From Achromobacter pestifer (GTDB lineage Bacteria; Pseudomonadota; Gammaproteobacteria; Burkholderiales; Burkholderiaceae_B): 64,000 nt of DNA. The position numbers were made by a program, and so were the translations under genes. The stretch's first letter is position 1; every line of letters starts with the position of its first letter. The notes under the pieces are model-generated. The model was not told the origin of the DNA. It did not search any database and worked only from the letters and a program-made list of their open reading frames with translations. Where the stretch lies: assembly GCF_902859625.1 (NCBI RefSeq), contig NZ_CADIJX010000006.1:272802-336801 (forward strand). The letters run 5' to 3'. Shown here in pieces: positions 50,562-60,787 of the stretch.

Positions 50562-52478
50562 TTAGCCCGGCATGGCGTCGGGGACCAACGGAGTCAGCGA
50601 CTGCGGGTCAGCCAGGCATAAGGTGACGTGGGAAGCGTGCCGGGACGACAGGTGCAACGTGTTCAGTGCGATGCGTTTCTCCCGCGCGTCGGCCGCCGTT
50701 TCCCCGCTGTTGGGATTGACGTCGTACTTGGGGAAATTGCTGCTGGCGATATCCAGCCGGATACGGTGGCCGCGCTTGAACAGGTTGCAGGTGGCGAAGG
50801 GTTCGATCGTGATCTCGTAGACCCGGCCGGGTTCCAGCGGGGAGGCCTGTTCCCAGCTCGCGTGGAAACGGCAGCGGAAGATGCCGTCGGTCAGATTCAA
50901 GGCATAGCCTTGTGGATAGTCTTCGCTGGGCGGGTAGACGTCGATCAGCTTGGCCGTGAAGTCGGTATCCGGGCAGTCGGACGAGATGAACAGCTTGACG
51001 GTGACGGGGCCGACGACCGCCACGTCGCGTTCCAGCGGCTCGCTTTGAAACACCACGACGTCGTCGCGCGACGCCAGCGGCAGGCCGGGTTGTTGCACGC
51101 CGAAAAAGCGTTCGTCTTCACGTTGGTCAAAGCCGCCGCCCACGAACACGGGCTGGCCCGATGTCAATGACCCGCCGATGGTGGGCACGGGCAGGCGCGG
51201 GTCGGACTGATAGCGCACGCGCGCATCCGGCGACTCGGGCGCCGTGCCGTCCAAGCGGCCGTCCGCGTGCAGGTACAGGGGCGTGGCGGCCGCTTGAGGC
51301 ACGGGCCAGGCGTTTGCGCGCACCCACTGGCCGCCGTGGTCGAAGCGGCCATCACCCAAGCGCCGGCCGCTGCCGCCGCCCATCAGGAACAGGCGTGCCT
51401 CGGGGGAGTCGGTCGATGCGGGCGATTCGCCTTGCAGCCAGCGCCGGAACCACGACAGGCGGAACGCCAGCCAATCGGTCGCGACGTGGCCGTCAAAGGC
51501 GGCGGCCGGACCAAATTCGGCATCGCCGCTGTGGGTGGTGTTGCGGTCGCCATGCAGCCATGGTCCCATGACGAGCTGGACCGAGGCGTTGCGGCCGCGA
51601 GCGGTCAGGGCCGCGTAGTTTTCCAGCGTGCTGCGGACATAGGCGTCGTACCAGCTGGACATCAGTACCACGGGCACGTCGGGGATGGCGTCGCAATAAC
51701 CTTGCGCGTAGATGCCCAGCTGGCGCCAGGAATCGTCGAAGGCATCGGCTCGCCATTGTTCGAACAGGTAGTCCTCGTATTCGGGCACCAGCGCCAGCGG
51801 CGAATGTCCTGGCCGCCAAGGCATGCGCGTGAACCACTGGCGGATGTCCTGTGCCTCCAGCCCCGCCAGCACCAGGGGATCCTGCTGCGCGGCCGGGCTG
51901 AGCTTGGCCTGCTTGAAGGCCCAGGTGGCTTGCTTGAGCTCAAACGCGCCAGACTGCCTGATGCCGCATTGATACCCGTTGGAGAAGCCGCCGGAATCCA
52001 GCACCATGCAAGCCAGCCCCGGCGGATTCAAGCAGGCCAGCGCCAGTTGCGTGTGGGCCGCATAGGACAGCCCCATGGTGCCGACCTTGCCGTTGCTCCA
52101 GGGTTGGTCCGCGATCCAGGCCAGCGTATCGAAGCCGTCGGGGCCTTCCGACAGGTACTTGGTGAACTGGCCTTCGGACCCATAGCGGCCGCGGCAGTCC
52201 TGGAACACAACGGCAAAGCCGTGGTTGACGAAGTAGCGCGCCACGTCGGGGCGCGGCACGCCCAGTTGGCCGTCGATCTGTTCGGAACGTGAAATATCGG
52301 CCTTGCCGTAAGGCGTGCGCTCAAGAATGACGGGTAGCGGCGCATCCACGCCAGGGCGATAACCCGCGGGCAGATGCACGTCGGTGGCGAGCCGCACGCC
52401 ATCACGCATGCGGACCATCTGGTCGGTCAGCACGTGCACGGCGAGCGGTGCGGTAAGAGTGTCGACGGGGGGCGTCAT
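50562..52478 (-). CDS. CocE/NonD-family acyl hydrolase
   Basis: Serine hydrolase of 638 residues related to cocaine esterase and X-Pro dipeptidyl peptidase. An alpha/beta-hydrolase domain (MRDGVRLATDVHLPAG, QDCRGRYGSEG, nucleophile region GTMGLSYAAH) is followed by a jelly-roll domain (GPVTVKLFISSDCPDTDFTAKLIDV). No signal peptide is visible. It starts inside the binding-protein stop (ATGA), so it is translated with the importer and probably cleaves an amide or ester after import. Confidence 0.9.
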   Translation of the reverse strand: MTPPVDTLTAPLAVHVLTDQMVRMRDGVRLATDVHLPAGYRPGVDAPLPVILERTPYGKADISRSEQIDGQLGVPRPDVARYFVNHGFAVVFQDCRGRYGSEGQFTKYLSEGPDGFDTLAWIADQPWSNGKVGTMGLSYAAHTQLALACLNPPGLACMVLDSGGFSNGYQCGIRQSGAFELKQATWAFKQAKLSPAAQQDPLVLAGLEAQDIRQWFTRMPWRPGHSPLALVPEYEDYLFEQWRADAFDDSWRQLGIYAQGYCDAIPDVPVVLMSSWYDAYVRSTLENYAALTARGRNASVQLVMGPWLHGDRNTTHSGDAEFGPAAAFDGHVATDWLAFRLSWFRRWLQGESPASTDSPEARLFLMGGGSGRRLGDGRFDHGGQWVRANAWPVPQAAATPLYLHADGRLDGTAPESPDARVRYQSDPRLPVPTIGGSLTSGQPVFVGGGFDQREDERFFGVQQPGLPLASRDDVVVFQSEPLERDVAVVGPVTVKLFISSDCPDTDFTAKLIDVYPPSEDYPQGYALNLTDGIFRCRFHASWEQASPLEPGRVYEITIEPFATCNLFKRGHRIRLDIASSNFPKYDVNPNSGETAADAREKRIALNTLHLSSRHASHVTLCLADPQSLTPLVPDAMPG

Positions 52479-54058
52479 TTTGCTTCCTGTATGTACAGTA
52501 GTGAAGTCCGTTCCAGCTTGTTGGCGCGCATGACCGTGCCGTTGCGGGCGGCCCAGAAGGCCACCGGGAAATACAGCGGCACGATGCCGACATCGTTGAA
52601 GCCAGCCTCGGCGGCACGGCGCAGCAGCGCATCGCGCTTGGTGGCGTCGAATTCCTGGGCGGCCTGGCCCAGCAGGCGGTCCAGTTCGGGGTTGGAATAG
52701 CGTGAACGGTTGAAGGCGCCCGTGCCGGCCGCCTTGTCATGGGTCGCCAACACATTGGTCAGTCCGTTGGACGAATCCGCCGTGTTGTTGCCGTAAGAGA
52801 AGATGAACGCGCTGTACTGCTGCTTGCCGCTGGCGCCCGCGTAGACGTTATAGGGCTGCGTGACCACGCCGTTGATGCGCAGGCCGGCGCGCGCCATCAT
52901 CTGCGCCAGGGCTTGCGCCAGATCGCTGTCGCCAGCGAAGCGATCGTTGGAGGAATGCAGCGTCAGGCCAAAGCCATTCGGGTAGCCGGCCTGGGCCAGC
53001 AGCGCGCGTGCGCCGTCCGGGTCGTAGGCGGGGGCGGGCAGCGCGGGGGAATAGCCGCCCAGCCCTTCCGGCACCATCTGCCCGGCGGGTACGCCGGCCC
53101 CGCTAAGCAGGCGGGTGGTGATGGGCTCGCGCATGAACATCTTTGAAATGGCCTGGCGCACCCGCACGTCCTTCAACGGGTTCACGTGCATGGGCTTGCC
53201 GTTCGCGTCCGTCACGAAGGGGCTGGTGTCGCGCGCCGAGTCCAGCGCCAGGTAGATCAGGCGGGCCGAGGGCGATTGATAGAGCGTGTAGCCCGGTTTG
53301 TTCTTCAGGTTCTTGGCGTCGGTGGGGGGCACGCTGTCGATCAGGTCGACCGAACCGGACAGCAGGGCAGAGATCCGGGCGGCGTCGTTGGCGATGTACC
53401 GGATCACCACGCGATCAAAATCCGGGCGGCGGCCCCAGTAATGTTCGTTGCGCGCCAACTCCAGGCTATCGCCGGGCTGCCAGCGCTTGAATACATAGGG
53501 GCCGGTCCCGACAGCGGCCACGCCCGAATTGAAGTCTTCGGATCGCTTTCCTTCGGCCGCGTGGCGCGACAGGATGTAGACCAGTCCGATCTGTTCCATG
53601 AGGTCGGGGGTGGGCGCCTTGGTGCGGATGCGCAGCGTCAACGGATCGACCACGTCGATGTGGGCGATGGCGCGCACGGCACCCGTGAATGGGGCTGGGC
53701 TGTTGGGCACGGTGGGCGCGCGCTCCAGCGAAAACACCACGTCGTCGGCGGAGAAGGGCGTGCCGTCGTGGAACGTGACGCCGGCGCGTAGCCGGATCTC
53801 CCAGGTGGTCGGGTCCAGCGTCTTCCATGACACGGCCAAGCCTGGCTGCATCTGCATGTTCTCGTCAACGGACACCAGCCGTTCAAAGATGTTCTCGGCG
53901 GCGGCCTGGTTGTTGCCGGTGCGGGAGAACAGCGGATCGATGGATGAGGGTTCGCTGGAATGGCCAATGGTGAGCAGCGGACGGGCCAGGGCGCCGGTGG
54001 CTGCGGCGGCCAGCGCCAGCGCCAGCACGCCGCGCAACAGCAGGGGGATGGCTTTCAT
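52475..54058 (-). CDS. ABC substrate-binding protein, peptide/opine family
   Basis: Periplasmic binding protein (family 5) of 527 residues. A signal peptide ends at GALA before RPLLTIGHSSEPSSIDPLF. TWEIRLRAGVTFHDGTPFSADDVVFSLERA is the family signature. It is fifth in the operon after two permeases and two ATPases. AAGGAG lies upstream of ATG 54058; an ATG at 54094 would spoil the signal peptide. Confidence 0.9.
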   Translation of the reverse strand: MKAIPLLLRGVLALALAAAATGALARPLLTIGHSSEPSSIDPLFSRTGNNQAAAENIFERLVSVDENMQMQPGLAVSWKTLDPTTWEIRLRAGVTFHDGTPFSADDVVFSLERAPTVPNSPAPFTGAVRAIAHIDVVDPLTLRIRTKAPTPDLMEQIGLVYILSRHAAEGKRSEDFNSGVAAVGTGPYVFKRWQPGDSLELARNEHYWGRRPDFDRVVIRYIANDAARISALLSGSVDLIDSVPPTDAKNLKNKPGYTLYQSPSARLIYLALDSARDTSPFVTDANGKPMHVNPLKDVRVRQAISKMFMREPITTRLLSGAGVPAGQMVPEGLGGYSPALPAPAYDPDGARALLAQAGYPNGFGLTLHSSNDRFAGDSDLAQALAQMMARAGLRINGVVTQPYNVYAGASGKQQYSAFIFSYGNNTADSSNGLTNVLATHDKAAGTGAFNRSRYSNPELDRLLGQAAQEFDATKRDALLRRAAEAGFNDVGIVPLYFPVAFWAARNGTVMRANKLERTSLLYIQEAK

Positions 54059-54090
54059 GGGGAAGAGGCTCCTTATGGTCGCGGCGTGCG

Positions 54091-55095
54091 TCATGCCGCG
54101 TCATCCAGCAGGTGGCAGGCGGCTTGGTGAACGGCCCCCACGGTTTGCAGCGCTGGGGCTTGCGTCTTGCAGCGCGCGATGGCGCGCGGGCAGCGAGGGT
54201 GGAAATGGCAGCCGGCGGGCGGATTCAAGGGCGATGGGATCTCGCCCTTGATGGCGTGGAAGCGGCGCTTGCGGTTCGACAGGCGCGGCACTTCGTCCAG
54301 CAGCGCCTGGGTGTACGGATGGCGGGGCGCCTTGAAGACTTCAGCCGTGGGGCCGGTTTCGACAATGCGGCCCAGGTACATGATGACGGTGCGGTCGCTG
54401 ATGCGCTGGACCACGCCCAGGTCGTGGCTGATGAACAGATATGTCAGCCCCAAGTCCTGGCGCAGGTCCATGAACAGGTTGAGGATCTGCGCCTGGATCG
54501 ACACGTCGAGCGCAGCGATCGATTCATCGCAGATCAGGAATTCTGGTTTCACCGCCAAGGCCCGGCCGATGCCCACGCGCTGGCGCTGGCCGCCCGAAAA
54601 CTGATGCGGGAACCGATTGCGGTAGTCGGGGTCCAGGCCCACGCGCTGCATCACATCGACCACATAATCGTCGTAGTCGCGCCGCGCGATGATGCCGTTG
54701 GCAAGTGGCGCCTCGCCAATGATGTCGCGCACCCGCTTGCGCGGATTCAGCGATGACATCGGGTCTTGGAAAATCATCTGCGTGGCCATGCGTTGGGCAT
54801 GTGCCGCCTGGCCCGTCAGGCTGCGCAATTCCCCGGCGGGCGTCTGGATGGTTCCCGACGTGGCAGGCAGGATGCCGGCCAGCACGCGGCCCAGCGTGGA
54901 CTTCCCACAGCCGGATTCGCCCACCAATCCCACCACTTCGCCTTGGTGGATGGTGAGGTCCACCCGGTCCACCGCGTGCACGGTATGCGAGGCCACCTTG
55001 GCACCCAGCCAACCGGCCAGCCGTTCGGCGTAATCGGGCCGCTTCACGAACAGGCGCGATACCTCGCGGGCTTGCATCAGGATCGGCGCGTTCAC
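54091..55095 (-). CDS. ABC importer ATPase, DppF/OppF-like
   Basis: ATPase of 334 residues starting at GTG, overlapping the upstream ATPase stop (GTGA). Walker A GESGCGKSTLGRV, signature FSGGQRQRVGIGRAL, Walker B FLICDESIAALD, and the C-terminal oligopeptide-transporter motif GEIPSPLNPPAGCHFHPRCP. It works with the adjacent DppD-like ATPase. Confidence 0.92.
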   Translation of the reverse strand: MNAPILMQAREVSRLFVKRPDYAERLAGWLGAKVASHTVHAVDRVDLTIHQGEVVGLVGESGCGKSTLGRVLAGILPATSGTIQTPAGELRSLTGQAAHAQRMATQMIFQDPMSSLNPRKRVRDIIGEAPLANGIIARRDYDDYVVDVMQRVGLDPDYRNRFPHQFSGGQRQRVGIGRALAVKPEFLICDESIAALDVSIQAQILNLFMDLRQDLGLTYLFISHDLGVVQRISDRTVIMYLGRIVETGPTAEVFKAPRHPYTQALLDEVPRLSNRKRRFHAIKGEIPSPLNPPAGCHFHPRCPRAIARCKTQAPALQTVGAVHQAACHLLDDAA

Positions 55096-56078
55096 GAGAG
55101 GGCTCCTGTCTGGGGGTGGAAGCAGCGGTGCGTGCGGATGCCGGCCACGCTGATGGGCGGTTGTTCCGTGCGGCAGCGGTCGGTGGCGTGCGCGCAGCGC
55201 GGGTTGAAGGCACAGCCGGCGGGCAGCGCCAACGGCGACGGAGCCATGCCCGGGATCTGGTAGAGCCGGTCGCCCATGTGTTCGTTGCTGGGCACCGAGC
55301 CAATCAGGCCGATGGTGTAGGGATGCCGTGGATGGTCCAGGATGTTGTCCGTGTCGCCGGATTCCACGACGCGCCCGGCATACATGACGCACACGCGGTC
55401 GGCCAGGCCGGCCACGACGGCCAGGTCATGGCTGACCCAAACCATTGACGTGCCGGTCTCTGCACAGAGTTTCTGCATTTCCGCCAGGATCTGCGCCTGG
55501 ATGGTGACGTCCAGCGCGGTCGTCGGTTCGTCGGCGATGATCAGGTCCGGCTTGTGCAGCATGGCGATCGCGATGGCCACGCGCTGCCGCATGCCGCCGG
55601 ACAACTGGTGCGGATAGGCCTTCATGCGTTCGGCGGGTGACGGAATGCCCACTGCGGCCAAGGTGTCGCGCGCCCGTGCCCAGGCCGCCTTGTGACTACA
55701 GCGCTCATGCGTGCGCACGGTTTCGACCATCTGGGTTTCGATGCGGAACACCGGATTCAAGGTCATCATCGGATCCTGGAACACCATCGCGATGCGGTTG
55801 CCGCGCAACTGGCGCAACTCTTCCTTGGACAAGGTCGCCAGGTCGGTGCCCTTGAACAGGATCTGCCCGCCGTCGATGCGGCCTGGTGGGTCGATCAGGC
55901 CCAGTATCGAGAAGCCCGTGATGGATTTTCCCGAGCCTGATTCGCCCACCAGCCCCAGGATTTCGCCGGGGTGGACGTCGAAGCTCACATCGTCGACCGC
56001 GCGCACGACGCCGGCGCGGGTGTGGAACCAGGTGCGCAGATTGCGGACGGACAAGGTGGGTGTGGAAGATGAAGTCAT
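55092..56078 (-). CDS. ABC importer ATPase, DppD/OppD-like
   Basis: ATPase of 328 residues. Walker [14 protein letters not shown], signature [15 protein letters not shown], Walker [13 protein letters not shown], and a C-terminal cysteine-rich [15 protein letters not shown] of the Dpp/Opp type. It starts 8 bases after the DppC-like permease gene. Confidence 0.92.
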   Translation of the reverse strand: MTSSSTPTLSVRNLRTWFHTRAGVVRAVDDVSFDVHPGEILGLVGESGSGKSITGFSILGLIDPPGRIDGGQILFKGTDLATLSKEELRQLRGNRIAMVFQDPMMTLNPVFRIETQMVETVRTHERCSHKAAWARARDTLAAVGIPSPAERMKAYPHQLSGGMRQRVAIAIAMLHKPDLIIADEPTTALDVTIQAQILAEMQKLCAETGTSMVWVSHDLAVVAGLADRVCVMYAGRVVESGDTDNILDHPRHPYTIGLIGSVPSNEHMGDRLYQIPGMAPSPLALPAGCAFNPRCAHATDRCRTEQPPISVAGIRTHRCFHPQTGALS

Positions 56079-56086
56079 GGGTTGTC

Positions 56087-56995
56087 CTATTTCTGCAAGC
56101 GCGGGTTCAGCGCTTCGCGGACGCGGTCGCCTACGATGTTCATCGTGAAGACCACGGTCAGCAGCAGCACGCCGGGGAACACGCTGATCCAATACAGGCC
56201 CGCCAGCATCTGTTGGTAGCCATTGGCGATCAGCAGGCCCAGCGACGGCTCGGTGACGGGCAGGCCGATGCCCAGGAAGCTGAGCGTGGCTTCGGCCGCG
56301 ATGGCGTTGGCGGTCTGGATCATCGCGATGACGATGACGGGCGGAATGCAATTGGGCAGCAATTGCGAGAACAGCGCGCGCCGGTGGCTCAGCCCCAGGC
56401 ATAGCGCCGCTTCCATGTATTCCTTGCGGCGTTCGACGACGGCGGTGGCACGCACGGCGCGGGCGAAGTAGGCCCACTGCACGACCACCAGCGCCAGGAT
56501 CACCTTGTCCACGCCCTGGCCCAGGATGGCCAGCATCATCAGGGCGACAAGGATGGTGGGAAAGCCCAGCATCAGGTCGACCAGGCGCATGATCAGCGCA
56601 TCGATGCGGCCGCCGAAGTAAGCGGCGGTCAGGCCCAGCACGGTACCGACGGCCATGGCGAACAGTCCGCTCAGCACGCCGACGCTAAGGCTGGTGCGCA
56701 AGCCATACATCATGGCCGACAGCATGTCGCGCCCTTGGGCATCGGTGCCAACCCAATAGGTGTCGCCATAGACGCCATGGCTGCCGGGCGGCATGCGGCC
56801 ATCCAGGATGGTGATGGCGGCCAGGTCATACGGATTCTGCGGTGCGATCCAAGGCGCCAGCACGGCGGCCAGCACCAGCAGCAGGAAGACAACGGCGGCT
56901 ACCGTCGCCGGACGGCTGTCCAGCACCCCGTGCAGCGCCTGGCCGAAGGTGGTGTCGCGGCTGGGCAAGCCGATTTTGGAGAAAGCGGTTTTCAT
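56087..56995 (-). CDS. ABC importer permease, DppC-like
   Basis: Inner-membrane permease of 302 residues with an N-terminal OppC segment (VFLLLVLAAVLAPWIAPQNPYD), WVGTDAQGRDMLSAMMYGLRTSL, and an EAA loop (EAALCLGLSHRRALFSQLLPN). Its ATG overlaps the DppB-like stop (ATGA). Confidence 0.92.
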   Translation of the reverse strand: MKTAFSKIGLPSRDTTFGQALHGVLDSRPATVAAVVFLLLVLAAVLAPWIAPQNPYDLAAITILDGRMPPGSHGVYGDTYWVGTDAQGRDMLSAMMYGLRTSLSVGVLSGLFAMAVGTVLGLTAAYFGGRIDALIMRLVDLMLGFPTILVALMMLAILGQGVDKVILALVVVQWAYFARAVRATAVVERRKEYMEAALCLGLSHRRALFSQLLPNCIPPVIVIAMIQTANAIAAEATLSFLGIGLPVTEPSLGLLIANGYQQMLAGLYWISVFPGVLLLTVVFTMNIVGDRVREALNPRLQK

Positions 56996-57966
56996 TCGGA
57001 AGCTCCCACGCGGACACGGGGATCCAGGACGGAATAGATGATGTCCACCAGCAGGTTCAGCACGATGAACATGGTCACCACGATCAGCAGGTAGGCGACG
57101 ACGACGGGACGGTCCAGTTTCATGATGCTGTCGATGATCAGCTTGCCAACGCCGGGCCACGCGAAAATGGTTTCGGTGACGGTGGCAAACGCGATCAGCG
57201 ATCCGAACTCCATGCCCACGACCGTCACGATCGGGATCATGATGTTCTTGAGCACGTGCATGAAGATCACCCGTGATTCGCGCAAGCCCTTGGCGCGCGC
57301 GAACTTCACGTAGTCCAGCGGCATGGTTTCGCGCACGCCGCTGCGGGTCAGGCGCACGATCAGCGCGATCTTGAATAGCGCCAGATTCAGCGCGGGCAGG
57401 ATCAGGTGGCGAATACCGTCCCACGAGGCCAGGCTGGTGCGCATGCCCAGCAGCTCGCCAGTGGGCCCGCGCCCGGTCGATGGCAGCCAGCCCAGCGTCA
57501 CCGAGAAAATCAGGACCAGCATGATGCCTTGCCAGAAATTCGGCAGGCTGAATCCCAGGATGGAACCCGTCATGATGCCGCGGTCCAGGGCCGAATCCGG
57601 CTTCAGGCCCGCCACCAGCCCCAGCGGCAGCCCGATCGCCAGCGCCAGCAGCAACGCCACGAACGCCAGTTCAAGCGTGGCGGGCAGGCGTTGCAGGATG
57701 AGCTGGATGGCGGGTTGGTTGAAGACGAAGGAATTGCCCAGGTCGCCATGCAGCGCGTTGCCGACGAATTTGAGGTACTGCTGGTACAGCGGCAGGTCCA
57801 GGCCAAGCGAGCTCACGGCCTGCGCGATCTCGGCCTGCGATGCGTCGGCCGGCACCAGGATCTCGATGGGGTCGCCGATGGCGTAGACGCCCGCGAACAC
57901 GATCAAGGAAGTCAGCGCCAGGATCACGACGCTTTGGCAGAGCCGGCGGATGATGAAGGCGGTCAT
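56992..57966 (-). CDS. ABC importer permease, DppB-like
   Basis: First gene of the leftward importer operon, 324 residues with six hydrophobic segments. It begins MTAFIIRRLCQSVVILALTSLIVF, the standard DppB start, and has YVKFARAKGLRESRVIFMHVLKN as its EAA loop. The operon continues with permease, two ATPases, binding protein and the CocE hydrolase. A LysR gene is divergent. Confidence 0.92.
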   Translation of the reverse strand: MTAFIIRRLCQSVVILALTSLIVFAGVYAIGDPIEILVPADASQAEIAQAVSSLGLDLPLYQQYLKFVGNALHGDLGNSFVFNQPAIQLILQRLPATLELAFVALLLALAIGLPLGLVAGLKPDSALDRGIMTGSILGFSLPNFWQGIMLVLIFSVTLGWLPSTGRGPTGELLGMRTSLASWDGIRHLILPALNLALFKIALIVRLTRSGVRETMPLDYVKFARAKGLRESRVIFMHVLKNIMIPIVTVVGMEFGSLIAFATVTETIFAWPGVGKLIIDSIMKLDRPVVVAYLLIVVTMFIVLNLLVDIIYSVLDPRVRVGASE

Positions 57967-58236
57967 GGCGCGGCGCGGCGACAGGGATCGCGGAAGAGGG
58001 GAATGCGCATCAGGGGCTCCTTGGCCGAGGCGGGTCGGCGGTATCGCGTATTGATTACGGCTTCATGAATGGGGAGAATCCGTAGTGGCCGAATGTTCGG
58101 GCCATCCCGCAACGCTGGCAACCGTATGTGAAGCGCGCATGCGGCTATGTGATTTGCGAGAAATTTGGTGTTAACCCTAGTTGCGGGGGCTTATTCCCGT
58201 TCGCTTCCTTCGGCGGCGCCGTCCCCAAGAGACCCG
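57967..58236. promoter_or_regulatory. 270-base divergent gap, importer operon / LysR gene
   Basis: Control region between the DppB-like gene and the LysR gene. It contains an inverted repeat around 58086-58104 (TGGCCGAA-TG-TTCGGGCCA, with one unpaired base), which could be the LysR site or a hairpin. Bases 58147-58180 are AT-richer. No gene is visible. Confidence 0.45.
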
Positions 58237-59187
58237 ATGAATTTCAAACAGCTCGAGGCGTTTCACGCCTTCATGACCACCGGCTCCACCATTGAGGCAG
58301 CGCAACGGCTGGGCGCCTCTCAACCGGCCGTCAGCCGCCTGCTCAGCCAGTTTGAACAAGACCTGGGCGTGGCGCTCTTCGTGCGCCGCAAAGGGCGGCT
58401 GCATCCCACCAACGAGGCCGAGGCCTTGCTGCCGGACGTGCAGAACATGATCGCGGACGCCGAATCGCTGCACCGCCACGTGAACCAGTTGCGGCTGGGC
58501 GGCCTGCGCCGCACCCTGATCCGTGTGCAACTGCCCAGCACGGTGGCGCAAAGCGTCATGCCCGACGTGACGGAGGTGTTTCTGTCTGATTTTCCTGACG
58601 TGGCGCTGGAGATACTGGTGGGGACATATGAAACCAGTGAAGTGGCCGTGCTGGGCCGCGAGGCGGATCTGGCGCTGGTCAGGTCGCCGCCGATGAATTC
58701 GGGCTTGAACATGGTGTTGCAGCTGGCGACCGAGGCGGTGTGCATCTTGCCGCCGGGCCATGCCCTGTTGAAGCAGGAGACGATCTCGGCGGCCGATCTG
58801 ATCGGGGAAGACCTGGTGTTGCTGGGCCGCCAACGCTCATTGCGCCATCAGATCGATCTGGTGTTCCGCCAGGCGCGGATGATGCCGCAGATACGCGCTG
58901 AAGTGCATTCCGTCGAAATGGCGTGCAGATTGGTGGCGCAAGGGCTGGGCGTGTCGATCGTGAACGGTCTGTTTGCGCATTTGTGCCGCGACATGGGCAT
59001 CGAGTGCCGCCCGTTCCGGCCGAAGATCGACTATTACCTGGGCATGGCGACGCTGGCTGGACAGCCGCCGCACGCGCTGGTGCCCGAGCTGACGCGGCGC
59101 ATCCTGGAAGCGATGTCGCACCGTGCGGGGGCCGATGCGTTCCAGGTGCTGCCGCCGGAATCCGGCGACGCCGGCGTCAGTGCTTGA
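58237..59187 (+). CDS. LysR-family regulator of the peptide-type importer
   Basis: Regulator of 316 residues; helix-turn-helix EAFHAFMTTGSTIEAAQRLGASQPAVSRLLSQFE, then a LysR effector domain. Its divergent position makes it the likely regulator of the importer/hydrolase operon. Start taken at ATG 58237, where the conserved N-terminus begins, not the in-frame start 72 bases upstream. The stop overlaps the MocR gene by 11 bases. Confidence 0.9.
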   Translation: MNFKQLEAFHAFMTTGSTIEAAQRLGASQPAVSRLLSQFEQDLGVALFVRRKGRLHPTNEAEALLPDVQNMIADAESLHRHVNQLRLGGLRRTLIRVQLPSTVAQSVMPDVTEVFLSDFPDVALEILVGTYETSEVAVLGREADLALVRSPPMNSGLNMVLQLATEAVCILPPGHALLKQETISAADLIGEDLVLLGRQRSLRHQIDLVFRQARMMPQIRAEVHSVEMACRLVAQGLGVSIVNGLFAHLCRDMGIECRPFRPKIDYYLGMATLAGQPPHALVPELTRRILEAMSHRAGADAFQVLPPESGDAGVSA

Positions 59188-60664
59188 TCGCCAACGCGAT
59201 ATCCCGTATCCGGCCGACCAGGGCCGGGAAGCGCTCGGCCGCCGTGTTGCCATAGCCGATCACCAGCCCGTTGTCTTCCGGCAAGGGCGTGATGGCGAAT
59301 GATGACAGCGCGCCCGGATTCATCCCCAGCTTGCGCGCCTGTTCCACGATCGCCACATCGGAAAACGCCGTTGGCAGCCGCACGGTCAAATGCAGCCCGC
59401 TATGGCCGCCCAACACCTGGTGGTCGATCTTCAGATGCGTGGCCAGCGCGTCGCGCAGCGCGGCCTGGCGTTCGCGGTACAGCCGCCGCATCCGGCCCAG
59501 ATGGCGCGAGAACTGGCCATTGTCGATGAAGGCCGCCATCGTCAGTTGTTCCAGGCGGTGGCCGCCTCGCAGCATTTCAATGACGGAAGGCATCGCTTGC
59601 GCCGCGATGGTTTCGGGCAGCACCAGGAAGCCCAGGCGCAGCGCGGGAAACATCGTCTTGCTGAACGTGCCCACGTACAACACGGGAGCGTCCGGTAGCA
59701 GGCCCTGCATGGCGGCGATGGGCTCGCCTTGATGACGGAATTCGCTGTCGTAATCGTCTTCGATGATCCACGCGCCTGCGCGCCGGGCGCGCTCCAGCAG
59801 GTCCAGCCGGCGGGTCACCGACAGGACGGCGCCAGTGGGGTACTGATGCGAGGGCGTGGTTTGGATCAGCCGCGGTGGACGGGTGTGCCAGGCGTCATCG
59901 GGGATGACCATGCCATCGGCGTCCACGCGCATCGCCACGACGTCCAGGTCGCCCGAGTGGAATGCGGACTTGGCGCCGCGGTAGCCGGGGTCTTCCAGCC
60001 AGGCGGTGTCGCCGGGGTTGGTCAGCAATTGCACGCACAACGCTAGCGCGCCCTGGGCGCCTTCGGTGATGACGATGCGCGAGGCATCGCAGCGCACGCC
60101 GCGCGATACGCGCAGGTACTGGGCAATGGCTTCGCGCAGCGCGGGCTCGCCCACGGGATGGCCGTAGCCCAGCGTGGTGGCGGGGGCGGCTTGCAAGGCG
60201 CGGTCCTGCGCGCGGCGCCAGGCGCTGATCGGGAACTGCGTCAGCGCCGGGGTGCCAGGCGTCATTGGCAATGAGCCGTCGTGCAGGTAGCGCGTGGAGA
60301 CAATGCGCGACAACCGCTTGGCGGTGAACGTCGATGCGGCGGGCTGGGGCGCTGCCTGTCTGGCGGCATTGCTGGCCGCCGCGGACAACGGGGCGACGCG
60401 GGTGCCTTGGCGGTCGGCGATGACATAGCCTTCGGCCGTCAGTTGTTCGTAGGCGATCAGTACCGTGTTGCGCGAAATATCCAGGTCTTCGGACAGCGCG
60501 CGGGATGACGGAAGCTTGCCGCCGGCCGGCAATTGGCCGGCCAGGATGGCTTGCTTGAGCCGCTGGATCAGCTGGCGCTGACGGGGCAACGCCCCGGGGC
60601 CGCGCGCAAGCGGGCTGGACAGCAAGGCGGCGTCTGCGGGATGGCCCAGGCTAGGGGTGGTCAT
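59177..60664 (-). CDS. MocR/GntR-family regulator with aminotransferase-like domain
   Basis: Protein of 495 residues: an N-terminal GntR winged helix (QRLKQAILAGQLPAGGKLPSSRALSEDLDISRNTVLIAYEQL) joined to a fold-type I PLP domain, with the PLP lysine in GTFSKTMFPALRLGF. MocR proteins use PLP or amino-substrate adducts as signals. It is divergent from a GNAT acetyltransferase and an EamA transporter, which are likely targets. The upstream in-frame start at 60748 is unlikely because it lies in the shared control region. Confidence 0.9.
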   Translation of the reverse strand: MTTPSLGHPADAALLSSPLARGPGALPRQRQLIQRLKQAILAGQLPAGGKLPSSRALSEDLDISRNTVLIAYEQLTAEGYVIADRQGTRVAPLSAAASNAARQAAPQPAASTFTAKRLSRIVSTRYLHDGSLPMTPGTPALTQFPISAWRRAQDRALQAAPATTLGYGHPVGEPALREAIAQYLRVSRGVRCDASRIVITEGAQGALALCVQLLTNPGDTAWLEDPGYRGAKSAFHSGDLDVVAMRVDADGMVIPDDAWHTRPPRLIQTTPSHQYPTGAVLSVTRRLDLLERARRAGAWIIEDDYDSEFRHQGEPIAAMQGLLPDAPVLYVGTFSKTMFPALRLGFLVLPETIAAQAMPSVIEMLRGGHRLEQLTMAAFIDNGQFSRHLGRMRRLYRERQAALRDALATHLKIDHQVLGGHSGLHLTVRLPTAFSDVAIVEQARKLGMNPGALSSFAITPLPEDNGLVIGYGNTAAERFPALVGRIRDIALAIKH

Positions 60665-60787
60665 GGCCCTATTAAATTCAATGAACGTGGTGCTTTTTAT
60701 CATGCCACGAATCCGATATCGTGAGTTCATGCGTGTTGCGTCCGCCACCGCCGGCGACGCGCGCTAACCTGGATGAGGCCTCGTAGC
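60665..60787. promoter_or_regulatory. Divergent control region, MocR / GNAT genes
   Basis: Contains CGTGG at 60686 and an inverted CCACG at 60705 (centres 19 bases apart), and TTCAATGAA (60677-60685), a short palindrome. MocR regulators bind repeated elements in such divergent gaps, so these are candidates only. Confidence 0.4.
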
